Source: Conexibacter sp. (GTDB taxonomy: Bacteria > Actinomycetota > Thermoleophilia > Solirubrobacterales > Solirubrobacteraceae). From it: a stretch of 17,680 nt of DNA. The notes below the pieces were generated by a model, which saw only the letters and a program-made list of their open reading frames with translations, ran no database searches and was not told the origin of the DNA. Positions 1 to 6,393 of the stretch are shown here, piece after piece (position 1 is the first letter of the stretch; every line of letters begins with the position of its first letter). Location: the NCBI GenBank assembly GCA_025964295.1, contig JAOPZD010000631.1:1-17680 (forward strand), written 5' to 3'. Made by a program: the position numbers and the translations under genes.

Positions 1-953
1 CCTCGCTGGGCGCCGACGGCGCGCTGCTCGCGCCCCGCGCCGGCGGCGCCCGCCTGCTGGCGCTGCTGATCCCCGCCGCCGCGCTGATCCTCCTGCCCGC
101 GCTCGCCGGCCACGCGAGCGTCCAGCATCCGGTCTGGCTCTTCCTCCCCGCCAACGTCATCCACGTCACCGCGATGTCGGCCTGGCTCGGCGGGCTGGTC
201 GCGCTCCTCGCCTGCCTGCCCGCCGCGACCCGCCGCCTCGAGGGCGCCGACCGCACCCGCCTGCTCGCCGGCGGCCTGGCTCGCTTCTCCCCCATCGCGT
301 TGGCCTGCGTGATCGCGCTGATCGCCACCGGCGTCGTCCAGGCGCTGATCCAGATCGACGCGTTCAGCGAGCTGTGGAACACGCCCTACGGCCGCGCGGT
401 CCTGGTCAAGATCGGGCTCATCCTCGGCCTCGTCGGCCTCGGGGCGCTCAACCGCCGGCGCACCGTCCCACGCCTACGACGCCTCGCCGAGCAGGGCGCC
501 ACGCCCGGCGGCGCCGGCCTGCTGCTGCGCCGCACCCTCCGCACCGAGGTGGCCGCGATCGCCGTCGTGCTGACCGTCACCGGCGCGCTGGCCGGCTACG
601 CCCCCGCCAAGACCACCGCGACGGGCCCGGTCCAGGTCACCAGCACGGTCGGCCCCGCGCAGCTCTCGCTCGACGTCGACCCCGCCCAGGTCGGCGCCAA
701 CGACATCCACATCTACCTGCTCGACCCCAGGACCGGCGCGCAGTACGCCAGGACCAAGCAGCTGACCGTCACCGCGACGCTGCCCGCCAAGGGCATCGGC
801 CCGCTCGACCTCCAAGTCCAGGACACCGGCCCCGGCCACTACACGATCCCCGCCGCCATCCTCGGCGCCCCGGGCACGTGGACGCTGGATCTCGTCGCGC
901 GCGTCTCGGACTTCGACCAGTACGAGCGCAGGGTCACGGTGCGCATCCGGTGA
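1..953 (+). CDS. CopD/YcnJ-type copper membrane protein (5' truncated by window edge)
   Basis: The reading frame is open from base 3 with no start, so the N-terminus lies outside the window. The visible part reads ...ALAGHASV, then ANVIHVTAMSAWLGGL, then several hydrophobic helices with PYGRAVLVKIGL. This is the CopD domain layout (copper import or resistance membrane protein; conserved His in the helix starting ANVIH). After the last helix there is a roughly 110-residue extracytoplasmic beta-rich tail (TVGPAQLSLDVDP ... RRVTVRIR) resembling the C-terminal part of YcnJ-like proteins. An ATG at 174 is internal to the domain and is not the real start. The gene is followed by remnants and a cytochrome c, consistent with a copper/respiratory locus. 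The CopD assignment is by motif recognition; transport direction cannot be inferred. Confidence 0.8.
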   Translation, partial: SLGADGALLAPRAGGARLLALLIPAAALILLPALAGHASVQHPVWLFLPANVIHVTAMSAWLGGLVALLACLPAATRRLEGADRTRLLAGGLARFSPIALACVIALIATGVVQALIQIDAFSELWNTPYGRAVLVKIGLILGLVGLGALNRRRTVPRLRRLAEQGATPGGAGLLLRRTLRTEVAAIAVVLTVTGALAGYAPAKTTATGPVQVTSTVGPAQLSLDVDPAQVGANDIHIYLLDPRTGAQYARTKQLTVTATLPAKGIGPLDLQVQDTGPGHYTIPAAILGAPGTWTLDLVARVSDFDQYERRVTVRIR

Positions 954-1012
954 CCCTGCACGCCGTCGACCTCCTGCTCTGGCTGGCCCCGGCGTCGTCG
1001 CAAGTCCTATAA
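950..1012 (+). other. Tiny ORF overlapping the CopD stop (GTGA), probable remnant
   Basis: A GTG overlaps the CopD stop codon as GTGA and opens a 20-codon frame (MTLHAVDLLLWLAPASSQVL) ending in TAA. The overlap is the usual geometry of a translationally coupled operon gene, and the hydrophobic start looks like a membrane or signal segment cut short. It may be the stump of a lost downstream gene, or chance. No family can be assigned. Confidence 0.2.
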
Positions 1013-1032
1013 CAAAGTTCGAGGAACCGCAC

Positions 1033-1113
1033 ATGCTCCGCAAGACCACCACCTTGGTCGCCGTCGCCGCCGGCGCGGCGCTGGCCACCCGCCGCCGCGC
1101 GGCCCGGGCATAG
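1033..1113 (+). pseudogene. Signal-peptide stump of a lost exported protein (possibly YcnI/DUF1775)
   Basis: A GAGGAA ribosome-binding site (1020-1025) precedes an ATG opening a 26-codon frame: MLRKTTTLVAVAAGAALAT followed by an Arg/Ala tail and TAG. The first part is a textbook signal peptide. A one-base frame change after ALAT would read A-A-A-R-P-G-H, close to the Ala-rich cleavage region and mature His expected of YcnI-type copper chaperones, which commonly sit beside CopD/YcnJ. The coding sequence then stops abruptly, three bases before the cytochrome c start. I infer a frameshift plus deletion of the mature protein; the YcnI identity rests mainly on gene context. Confidence 0.4.
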
Positions 1114-1116
1114 GCG

Positions 1117-1476
1117 ATGGCTGCTCTGAGGCGAACGAGCGTCGCGGCAAGCCTCGTGCTGGCCCTCGCGGCGGCGGGCTGCGGCGGCGGGTCCGGGTCG
1201 AGCGGATCGAGCACGACGGGCGGCGGCGCGAAGAGCGCCAGCGACCCGGGCCATGCGCTGTTCGTCTCGGTCGGCTGCTCCTCCTGCCACACGCTCAAGG
1301 CCGCCGCTGCGCACGGACAGGTCGGCCCCGACCTCGACACGCTCGCGCCCACCGAAGCACAGGTCGCCAAGCAGGTCACCGACGGCGGCGGCGGGATGCC
1401 CGCGTTCAAGGACCAGCTGAGCTCGAAGCAGATCCAGCAGGTCGCGAGCTACGTGGCAAAGGCAAGCGGGGGCTAG
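1117..1476 (+). CDS. Small cytochrome c lipoprotein
   Basis: This 119-aa protein begins with a short basic N-terminus, a hydrophobic stretch and a lipobox LAAAGC (lipidated Cys22), followed by a flexible Gly/Ser linker. The heme-binding motif CSSCH is at residues 54-58. A later GGMPAF segment supplies a probable Met axial ligand (Met94), and KQIQQVASYVAK is the usual C-terminal helix of class I cytochrome c domains. It is therefore predicted to be a membrane-tethered mono-heme electron carrier on the outer face of the cell. It follows the CopD fragment and the signal-peptide stump on the same strand. No strong ribosome-binding site is visible before ATG 1117, so it may depend on upstream translation. 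Its redox partner is unknown. Confidence 0.88.
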   Translation: MAALRRTSVAASLVLALAAAGCGGGSGSSGSSTTGGGAKSASDPGHALFVSVGCSSCHTLKAAAAHGQVGPDLDTLAPTEAQVAKQVTDGGGGMPAFKDQLSSKQIQQVASYVAKASGG

Positions 1477-1498
1477 GAGCGTCGCGCGCGGGTCATGC

Positions 1499-1966
1499 TC
1501 ATCCCTCCAAGGGCTGTGGTGACGTGGCGTTGCGGGCCTCGACCGCCTTGACGGTGCCGTCGAACGCCTTGGCCAGGGCGCCTTTGCCGACGGTCCCGAG
1601 CACCGCCCCGATCGCGCGCCCCTTGAGGTTCTTGCCGTCGCGGACCACGACGACATCGATGCCGGTCGTCCCGTCCGGATTGCGCGTGAACGTGTAGGTG
1701 TGGCCGGAGTTGCCGCCCCACGTGTTGGAGTCGGTCGTCGTCATCACGACGCGGTCGGGGTCGGACCAGTCGTAGTGCAGGCGCTCCCAGATGCCACGCG
1801 AGCCCTCCGTGACGTCCGCCTCGGTCGGCCCCTGGCTATGGACCTTGAGGTCGGCGTCGCTGCTGTTGCCGAAGAGCTCGCTACGGCCCGGCCCGAAGTC
1901 GGTGAGCGCCGCGACGAACTCCTCAGGCGTCGCGCTCGTGGTCACGTTGAAACGGATGGTCGGCAC
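1499..1966 (-). CDS. SRPBCC/polyketide-cyclase-like START-fold protein
   Basis: A GTG at 1966 is chosen because AGGAGG sits seven bases upstream on the minus strand, although the frame is open much further. The 155-aa product starts MPTIRFNVTTSATPEEFVAAL. It continues with alternating beta segments (VHSQGPTEADVTEGSRGIWERLHYDW, shortened here to its key residues W60 and Y65, then VVMTTTDSNTWGGNSGHTYTF) and ends with a long helix (KGRAIGAVLGTVGKGALAKAF). This order, with a long C-terminal helix closing a beta sheet, fits the SRPBCC fold of small-ligand-binding proteins. No catalytic residues identify a reaction. It converges on the cytochrome c gene and is divergent from the collagen-like gene. 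Confidence 0.72.
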   Translation of the reverse strand: MPTIRFNVTTSATPEEFVAALTDFGPGRSELFGNSSDADLKVHSQGPTEADVTEGSRGIWERLHYDWSDPDRVVMTTTDSNTWGGNSGHTYTFTRNPDGTTGIDVVVVRDGKNLKGRAIGAVLGTVGKGALAKAFDGTVKAVEARNATSPQPLEG

Positions 1967-1973
1967 GGTCCAG

Positions 1974-1979
1974 CCTCCT
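1974..1979 (-). promoter_or_regulatory. Ribosome binding site AGGAGG fixing the GTG start at 1966
   Basis: The plus strand reads CCTCCT, giving a perfect AGGAGG seven bases before GTG on the minus strand. It decides the start of the SRPBCC gene within a frame that is otherwise open for hundreds of bases upstream. Confidence 0.75.
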
Positions 1980-2039
1980 GGTCGTTTGAGCGAGGACGAG
2001 CATCTCACCGACGTCCACCCCCGGCATCGGGCCGGGGCT

Positions 2040-2621
2040 GTGCGATGGCGCGGCAATCGACCTCGCCCCTTCGCCCCCTCGGCGGTGGTGCTTGCCGCCG
2101 TTGTCGTACTCGTGCTCGCCATCGGTGGCCTCGCCGTCGCGGCGGTCTCGTCGTCGCCCGGCCAGATCAAGGCCTGTGCCTCGAAGAAGACCGGTGCGTT
2201 GCGGGTCATCGCGAAGGGGAAGTGCGCGAAGAGCGAGAAGGCTGTCGCCTGGCAGAAGCAGGGCGTCGCTGGTCCGGCCGGCGCTGCGGGTGCGGCGGGT
2301 CCGGCCGGCGCCACGCGCGTGACCGTGCGCACCGCGCCACTCGCCATCAACCACGCGAGCTGCAACCAGATCATCCCGGGCGGTCCCTTCACCTGCATTG
2401 CCAGCGGGACCGCGACGGCATCGTGCGAGCCCGGTGAGCGCGCGACGGGCGGCGGTTACTCGAAGCCCGCGGATGGCACGGTCGCCGTCCCCAGCGCGCA
2501 GGAGAACGCGCCGACGCCGACGTCCGGCACGCCGACCGGATGGACCGTCACCACGACCGTAGGAAGCGCCTCCCCGCCGCCTACGGAGATGTCGGTGCGC
2601 GTCATCTGCGCGGCGCCCTAG
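2040..2621 (+). CDS. Secreted or anchored collagen-triplet protein of unknown function
   Basis: From GTG 2040 the product is 193 aa. An Arg-rich N-terminus is followed by a hydrophobic segment (about residues 13-36, VVLAAVVVLVLAIGGLAVAA) that is a signal peptide or anchor. A pattern I-K-A-C (C46), L-R-V-I, K-C (C62) and W71 follows, with a short run of G-x-x triplets (GVAGPAGAAGAAGPAGA, about 75-91). The remainder is a Cys-containing Gly/Pro/Thr-rich domain (C108, C119, C129, C190) ending VRVICAAP. I recognise this layout from many paralogous exported proteins of Solirubrobacterales-type genomes; their function is not known to me. The start is uncertain: TTG 1986 is in frame, and neither has a convincing ribosome-binding site. 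Confidence 0.65.
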   Translation: MRWRGNRPRPFAPSAVVLAAVVVLVLAIGGLAVAAVSSSPGQIKACASKKTGALRVIAKGKCAKSEKAVAWQKQGVAGPAGAAGAAGPAGATRVTVRTAPLAINHASCNQIIPGGPFTCIASGTATASCEPGERATGGGYSKPADGTVAVPSAQENAPTPTSGTPTGWTVTTTVGSASPPPTEMSVRVICAAP

Positions 2622-2652
2622 ACGACGCGCCCAGGGCATCGCCTGCGCGATG

Positions 2653-2686
2653 ACGGGAAGGCCGATCGGAGGATCGGCCCTCCCGT
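2653..2686. terminator. Bidirectional hairpin terminator between convergent genes
   Basis: The arms are ACGGGA-A-GGCCGATC and GATCGGCC-C-TCCCGT, with a GGAG loop: fourteen paired positions with one A/C mismatch. It sits between the ends of two convergent genes (2621 and 2698). A smaller stem, CATCGC-ctgc-GCGATG (2637-2652), abuts it. There is no T-tract, as is common in high-GC actinobacteria. Confidence 0.75.
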
Positions 2687-2697
2687 AGCGCGGCTCC

Positions 2698-3474
2698 TTA
2701 CGGCGTCGGCTTCTCACCGCCGTCGACGACGAGGTCGGCGCCGGTGATCCAGCGGGCGCGGTCCGAGGCCAGGAAGGCCACCGCCTCGGCGATGTCGCTG
2801 GGGGCGCCGATGCCCAGCGGGACGCCGGCGCTCATGTCCTCCTCCGCCAGCCCGAAGGCCGAGGCGAGGTCGGCACGGACGCGGTCGGCGCCCGGCGTGG
2901 CGACGTTGCCGGGGGTGATCGTGTTGACGCGAATCCCCTGCGCGGCGAACTCCGTCGCCAGGCCCTTCGAGTAGGCCGTCAGGGCGGCCTTGGCGGCCCC
3001 GTAGTGGAGCAACGGGGAGGGCGTGAGGAACGCCGCGCTGGAGGAGATGTTGATGATCGAGCCGCTGCCGCGCTCGACCATCTGGGGCAGCAGCGCGGCG
3101 TTGAGCCGAACGGCGGCGAGCAGGTTGACGTCCAGCACGTCCTGCCACTCGGCGGGCGTGATGGTCAGCGAGCCGCCGGGATGCGTCGTGGTGGCGCCCG
3201 CGTTGTTGATGATGATGTCGACGCCACCGAGCCGCTCCATCGCGGCGTCGGCGATCGCCTGCACGCCCGCGACGGTGCTCACGTCGCCCGCGAGGAACTG
3301 CGCACCGTCGGGGGCCGTGGTGGTGGCCGAGCGCGCGGTCGTCACGACGACGGCGCCCCCGTCGAGCAGGCGCTGGGCGATGCCGGCGCCGATGCCGCGC
3401 GAGCCACCGGTGATGAGCACGCGCCGGCCGGCGAAGTCCTGCGGTACGGCTTGAGGAGTGGGGTTATTGACCAT
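2698..3474 (-). CDS. Short-chain dehydrogenase/reductase (SDR), classical type
   Basis: With ATG 3474 as start, the 258-aa product has every landmark of a classical SDR. The NAD(P)-binding motif TGGSRGIG is at residues 22-29, DV near 65, NNAG at 90-93 and the structural Asn in DVN at 117. The catalytic Ser (about 145, within ISSSA), Tyr158 and Lys162 (YGAAK) follow, and the end GADLVVDGG is the usual C-terminal strand. Arg48, just after the second strand (TTARS), hints at NADP preference, which is an inference. An in-frame GTG at 3483 is an alternative start but would run through the inverted repeat. The gene is divergent from a TetR regulator, and the intervening repeats suggest TetR control. 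The substrate is unknown; such SDRs are often annotated as 3-oxoacyl-ACP reductase-like without proof. Confidence 0.93.
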   Translation of the reverse strand: MVNNPTPQAVPQDFAGRRVLITGGSRGIGAGIAQRLLDGGAVVVTTARSATTTAPDGAQFLAGDVSTVAGVQAIADAAMERLGGVDIIINNAGATTTHPGGSLTITPAEWQDVLDVNLLAAVRLNAALLPQMVERGSGSIINISSSAAFLTPSPLLHYGAAKAALTAYSKGLATEFAAQGIRVNTITPGNVATPGADRVRADLASAFGLAEEDMSAGVPLGIGAPSDIAEAVAFLASDRARWITGADLVVDGGEKPTP

Positions 3475-3520
3475 ACGGTCCACAATAGCGCAGTTCTGGA
3501 CCGTCCCGTAAAGAACTGCG
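3475..3520. promoter_or_regulatory. Two overlapping inverted repeats, candidate TetR operator
   Basis: Repeat A has arms ACGGTCCA (3475-3482) and TGGACCGT (3497-3504). Repeat B has arms CGCAGTTCT (3489-3497) and AGAACTGCG (3512-3520). Both have 14-base spacers and perfect arms, and they interlock at base 3497. GGAC-C-GTCC (3498-3506) is a further short palindrome. The block lies between the divergent SDR and TetR starts, the normal place for an autoregulated TetR operator. Confidence 0.7.
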
Positions 3521-3533
3521 ATACGCTGTGGTC

Positions 3534-4157
3534 ATGGCCCGACCCCGCGAGTTCGACGAGACGGCCGTGCTCCGCGCCGCGCGCGGCGCCTTCCGCGCCA
3601 AGGGCTACGCGGGGACGTCGCTGCAGGACCTGCTGGACGTGACCGGCCTGGGCAAGGGCAGCCTCTACGCCGCGTTCGGCGACAAGCGCGGCCTGTACCT
3701 CCGCGTGCTCGGCGACTACAGCGGCCAGAGCATCGCCGACGTCCGCGCCGCGCTCGAGGGACCGGGCCCCGGGTTCCCGGCGCTGCGCGCCTACCTGCTC
3801 GCGATGGCGCACGGGTCGGTCGGCGGCCCGAGCTGCCTGCTGGCGAGCTCGACCGCCGAGCTGGCCGGCAGCGACCGCGACGTCGGGGCCTGCGTGAGCG
3901 AGACGTTCACGGCGCTTCAGGGCTCCTTCACCGCGGCCGTGCGCCGAGCCCAGGACGAGGGCGACGTCGACCCGGCAGCCGACCCCGAGGCGCTCGGGGG
4001 ACTGCTGCTCGCCGTGGCGCGCGGCATCGAGGCGCTCGGCCACGCCGGCACGCCTGAGGACAGCCTCGTGCGCACGGCCGAAGCGGCGCTCGCCGGCGTC
4101 CCGCGGCCACCCCACTCCCGGTCCGGTGCGCGAAAGCCACGCGGCGGCAAGCGCTAA
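3534..4157 (+). CDS. TetR/AcrR family transcriptional regulator
   Basis: ATG 3534 starts a 207-aa protein, MARPREFDETAVLRAA. The N-terminal helix-turn-helix is clear (about residues 28-48: TSLQDLLDVTGLGKGSLYAA, then FGDKRGLY), matching the TetR signature nearly residue for residue. The C-terminal ligand domain includes GGPSCLLASSTAEL, a pattern common in TetR proteins of the AefR/YxaF-like kind, and ends in an Arg/Lys-rich tail (GARKPRGGKR) that may add DNA contact. It is divergent from the SDR gene with inverted repeats in the gap, so it probably represses both the SDR and itself until an unknown small ligand binds. GTG 3528 is an alternative start two codons upstream. Confidence 0.92.
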   Translation: MARPREFDETAVLRAARGAFRAKGYAGTSLQDLLDVTGLGKGSLYAAFGDKRGLYLRVLGDYSGQSIADVRAALEGPGPGFPALRAYLLAMAHGSVGGPSCLLASSTAELAGSDRDVGACVSETFTALQGSFTAAVRRAQDEGDVDPAADPEALGGLLLAVARGIEALGHAGTPEDSLVRTAEAALAGVPRPPHSRSGARKPRGGKR

Positions 4158-4210
4158 TTGGGCCACCAAGGACCGCGCATCCGCCGGTGCGGCACGATCG
4201 CACAGCAGCA

Positions 4211-4261
4211 CTCAGCGTCGTCGCTGAGCTGACTGCCGCTCCTCGTCCAAGGCGAGTGCGG
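4211..4261. terminator. Hairpins between convergent TetR and propeller genes
   Basis: A perfect seven-base stem, CTCAGCG-tcgt-CGCTGAG (4211-4228), is followed by a bulged stem, CCGC(tc)CTCG ... CGAG(t)GCGG (4236-4261). They lie between the ends of two convergent genes (4157 and 4265) and could terminate both. No T-tract is present, so the evidence is position plus symmetry. Confidence 0.5.
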
Positions 4262-4264
4262 CGG

Positions 4265-5680
4265 CTAGAGCTTCGGGCCCCGCGAGCCGCGCTTGGTCGC
4301 GCATGTCCGGTAGGTGCGGGTCCCGGTGACGGTGCGGCCGTCGCTGGCCGTCGCGGTGATGGACACCTTGGCCTTGCCGGCGGGCAGGCCCTTGAGGTTG
4401 ACCGGTGCGGTGATCCTGGCGCGTTTGACGGTCTTGACGCGCTTGCCGTTGACCTTGACGACCGCGAAGGTGAACGTGACGCCCGGGAGCTTGCGGATCC
4501 GGATCGTGAACGCGCGACGGCTGATGCACCTCTTTGCCGACGGGAGCGTGAAGGCCTTCGTGGCCGAGATCGGCTGCCGAACCGGCGGCGTGGCGGGATG
4601 GGTCGCCGTCGGCGGGGTCACCGCGGGCGGGGTGACCACGGGCGGCGTGAGCACGGGCGGGGTCACCGGCGGCGCGGTGACATCCGAAGCGGACGTCGTG
4701 ATCGCGCCGAGGCTCTGCGTGTTGAACTTGTTGAACCACATACGCTTGTCGGGCCCGGCGACGATGTACTCGAGGCCGACGTTCGAGCCGCCGACGGGGT
4801 ACTCGGTGATGTCGGCCCCCGAGGTCGCCGAGGTCGGGATCGAGCCGATGTTGTCGCCGTTGCGCTCCACGAACCAGAGCTGACCGTCGGGGCCGGCGGC
4901 GATGCCGAACGGCAGGCTGCTGGTCGTGGGCGTCGGGAAGATCGTGATCACGCCCGCGGGCGTGATGCGCCCGACGGCGGCCGGGTTGGACTGGGTGAAC
5001 CAGACGTTGCCATCAGGTCCCACCGTCATCCAGAAGATGCCCGAGTTGCCCGCCGGCAGGGTGAAGACGTCGCCGGGCCCGGAGACGCCCGTCGTGCTCA
5101 TCCGCGCGATCGTGTTCCCTGCCGCATACCAGATCTTGCTGTCGGGACCGACGAGCACGCCCGTGATCGTCGTCGACGCGCTCGTGCTGTACGTGCCGGT
5201 CGCTCCGCCGGTTGTGCTCGTGCCCATGAGCTGGTTCTGGCCGAACCACAGACGCCCGTCCGGGCCGGAGGCGATCGAGGCGAACCCGCCGTTGCCGCTG
5301 GAGAGCGTGTACGACGTGATGTCGCTCGTCTGCGTGGCGGCGACCGGCACCTTGGCCAGGTGGCTGTCCTGCTGCACCCACATGTTGCCGTCGGCCCCGA
5401 GCGTCGCCGTCCCGCCGAGGGTCGAATCGGGGAACCGGATGATGTCGGCCGCCGTGATCGCACCCGCGGTCGTCATCCGACCGATCGACGCGGGGCCGGC
5501 ATTGCCGCTGTCGACGAACCAGATCTTCCCGTCAGGCCCCGTCGTCATCCCGTACGGGGTGCTCGCGACGGGGATCGGATAGTTCGTGATGGTCCCCGGG
5601 GAGGCGTAGGCCGTCGCGGCGAAGGCGAGCGTCACCAGCGCCGAGCAAAGGATGGGCGCGGCGTGAGTGAGTCGGCGCAT
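4265..5680 (-). CDS. Secreted seven-bladed virginiamycin B lyase-like beta-propeller
   Basis: ATG 5680 gives 471 aa (a TTG three codons earlier is possible). Residues 1-27 are a signal peptide ending AYAS. Seven copies of a G-(P/A)-D-x-x-(I/L/M/V)-W motif follow at about 48, 95, 139, 178, 221, 263 and 309 (for example GPDGKIWF, GADGNMWV, GPDGRLWF), each one blade of a Vgb/NHL-type propeller. Residues about 336-370 form a Pro/Thr linker (PPVTPPVLTPPVV). The tail (371-471) is a beta-rich domain with Cys385 and Cys460, perhaps a disulfide, of the kind used for surface display. In streptogramin lyases a catalytic His follows the Pro in the P-H-G-I position; here those positions read Tyr (PYGM) and Phe (PFGI), so antibiotic lyase activity is doubtful. 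It is likely a secreted binding protein. Confidence 0.85.
   Translation of the reverse strand: MRRLTHAAPILCSALVTLAFAATAYASPGTITNYPIPVASTPYGMTTGPDGKIWFVDSGNAGPASIGRMTTAGAITAADIIRFPDSTLGGTATLGADGNMWVQQDSHLAKVPVAATQTSDITSYTLSSGNGGFASIASGPDGRLWFGQNQLMGTSTTGGATGTYSTSASTTITGVLVGPDSKIWYAAGNTIARMSTTGVSGPGDVFTLPAGNSGIFWMTVGPDGNVWFTQSNPAAVGRITPAGVITIFPTPTTSSLPFGIAAGPDGQLWFVERNGDNIGSIPTSATSGADITEYPVGGSNVGLEYIVAGPDKRMWFNKFNTQSLGAITTSASDVTAPPVTPPVLTPPVVTPPAVTPPTATHPATPPVRQPISATKAFTLPSAKRCISRRAFTIRIRKLPGVTFTFAVVKVNGKRVKTVKRARITAPVNLKGLPAGKAKVSITATASDGRTVTGTRTYRTCATKRGSRGPKL
4606..4680. repeat. 15-base tandem repeat encoding the Pro/Thr linker
   Basis: Five units with a 15-base period can be aligned, for example CCGCGGGCGGGGTGA (4621-4635), CCACGGGCGGCGTGA (4636-4650) and GCACGGGCGGGGTCA (4651-4665). 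They encode the PP-V-T/x-T linker of the propeller on the minus strand and are likely prone to copy-number change. Confidence 0.75.
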
Positions 5681-5747
5681 TGCCGGCAATCATCACCCGC
5701 CGGTGACGTCAGCGCAAACCGGCTCACGCCCGAAAGCGCGGGCCGCA

Positions 5748-5769
5748 GGGCCCGAAGACGTCCGGGCCC
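5748..5769. promoter_or_regulatory. Inverted repeat in the divergent gap, possible operator
   Basis: GGGCCCG (5748-5754) and CGGGCCC (5763-5769) are perfect arms around an eight-base spacer that itself contains the palindrome GACGTC. A third related element, CGGGCC (5739-5744), can pair with the left arm instead. It lies in the 137-base gap between the divergent propeller and DUF3592-like genes. It could be an operator or a transcript hairpin ahead of the 5818 gene. Confidence 0.35.
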
Positions 5770-5817
5770 AGGCGCTGATCGCTGGACTGCCTCGTGGCCC
5801 AGGGGTAGCCTCCCGGC

Positions 5818-6207
5818 ATGTTCGGTCGCGGCAAGTCGCTCGACGGTGGCGCCCAGGTGGATGGCGTGATCATCAAGGCGCCGGAGTTCTTCCGCGGGAG
5901 CACCGACATGAGCGGGCGGTACAAGGTCACGATGCGGGTGCGCTTCGACGACGGTGCGACGGTCGAGGTCGAGCGGCGGCTGCACATCTCCTGCGGTGAG
6001 CACCGCGCCGGGGCCGTGCTGCCGATGCGATACGACCCGGCGGACCGCTCGAAGATCGAGATCGACGAGGCCGCGCTGACCGCCGGTCGCGATGCCGACT
6101 TCGCAGCCATCCGGGAGCGCGCCATCGCCCGGGGCGAGGCAAGCGCCGGACGCCCGCCCGGTGAGGACCCACTCATGCGCGAGCTGGACGACCTCGACAA
6201 GCTGTAG
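5818..6207 (+). CDS. Small soluble DUF3592-like protein
   Basis: The 129-aa product opens MFGRGKSLDGGAQVDGVII. It has a beta-rich core (YKVTMRVRFDDGATVEVERRL) followed by VLPMRYDPADRSKIEID, a pattern resembling the end of DUF3592-type domains in which V-x-V-x-YDP-x-x-P is typical. The tail is charged and helical (IRERAIARGEASAGR, LMRELDDLDKL). There is no signal peptide or membrane segment, although many DUF3592 proteins are membrane anchored. Coding character is supported by strong third-position GC and a clean stop. It is divergent from the propeller gene and its function is unknown. A GGGG-rich stretch near 5797 is the only ribosome-binding candidate and is rather distant. Confidence 0.65.
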   Translation: MFGRGKSLDGGAQVDGVIIKAPEFFRGSTDMSGRYKVTMRVRFDDGATVEVERRLHISCGEHRAGAVLPMRYDPADRSKIEIDEAALTAGRDADFAAIRERAIARGEASAGRPPGEDPLMRELDDLDKL

Positions 6208-6393
6208 CGGCGCCGGCAACCGCGCCGCGCGCACCACGCGCAAGGCCGGAGCGGCGACAACCAGCGGCGCACGCGCCCGGTCGACCCATCACGCCCAGCA
6301 GAGGCAAACGGCCGCCTCGCTTCTCGCGCAAAGCGGAAGGCCCGAAACGGCTTGCGTCTCTCGCGCGGATCGACGCGGCCCGCGCAGGCGCGA

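Noticed and set aside
4265..5680. Streptogramin resistance lyase
   Set aside because: Only the propeller fold is supported; the histidine positions expected for the lyase are Tyr or Phe and the protein has a stalk and extra domain not found in resistance lyases.
4187..5869. Long plus-strand open frame of 560 codons opposite the propeller gene
   Set aside because: It is rich in Arg, Gly and Asp with no domain pattern, and lies antisense to a gene with a signal peptide and seven clear repeats. Long shadow frames are expected at this GC content.
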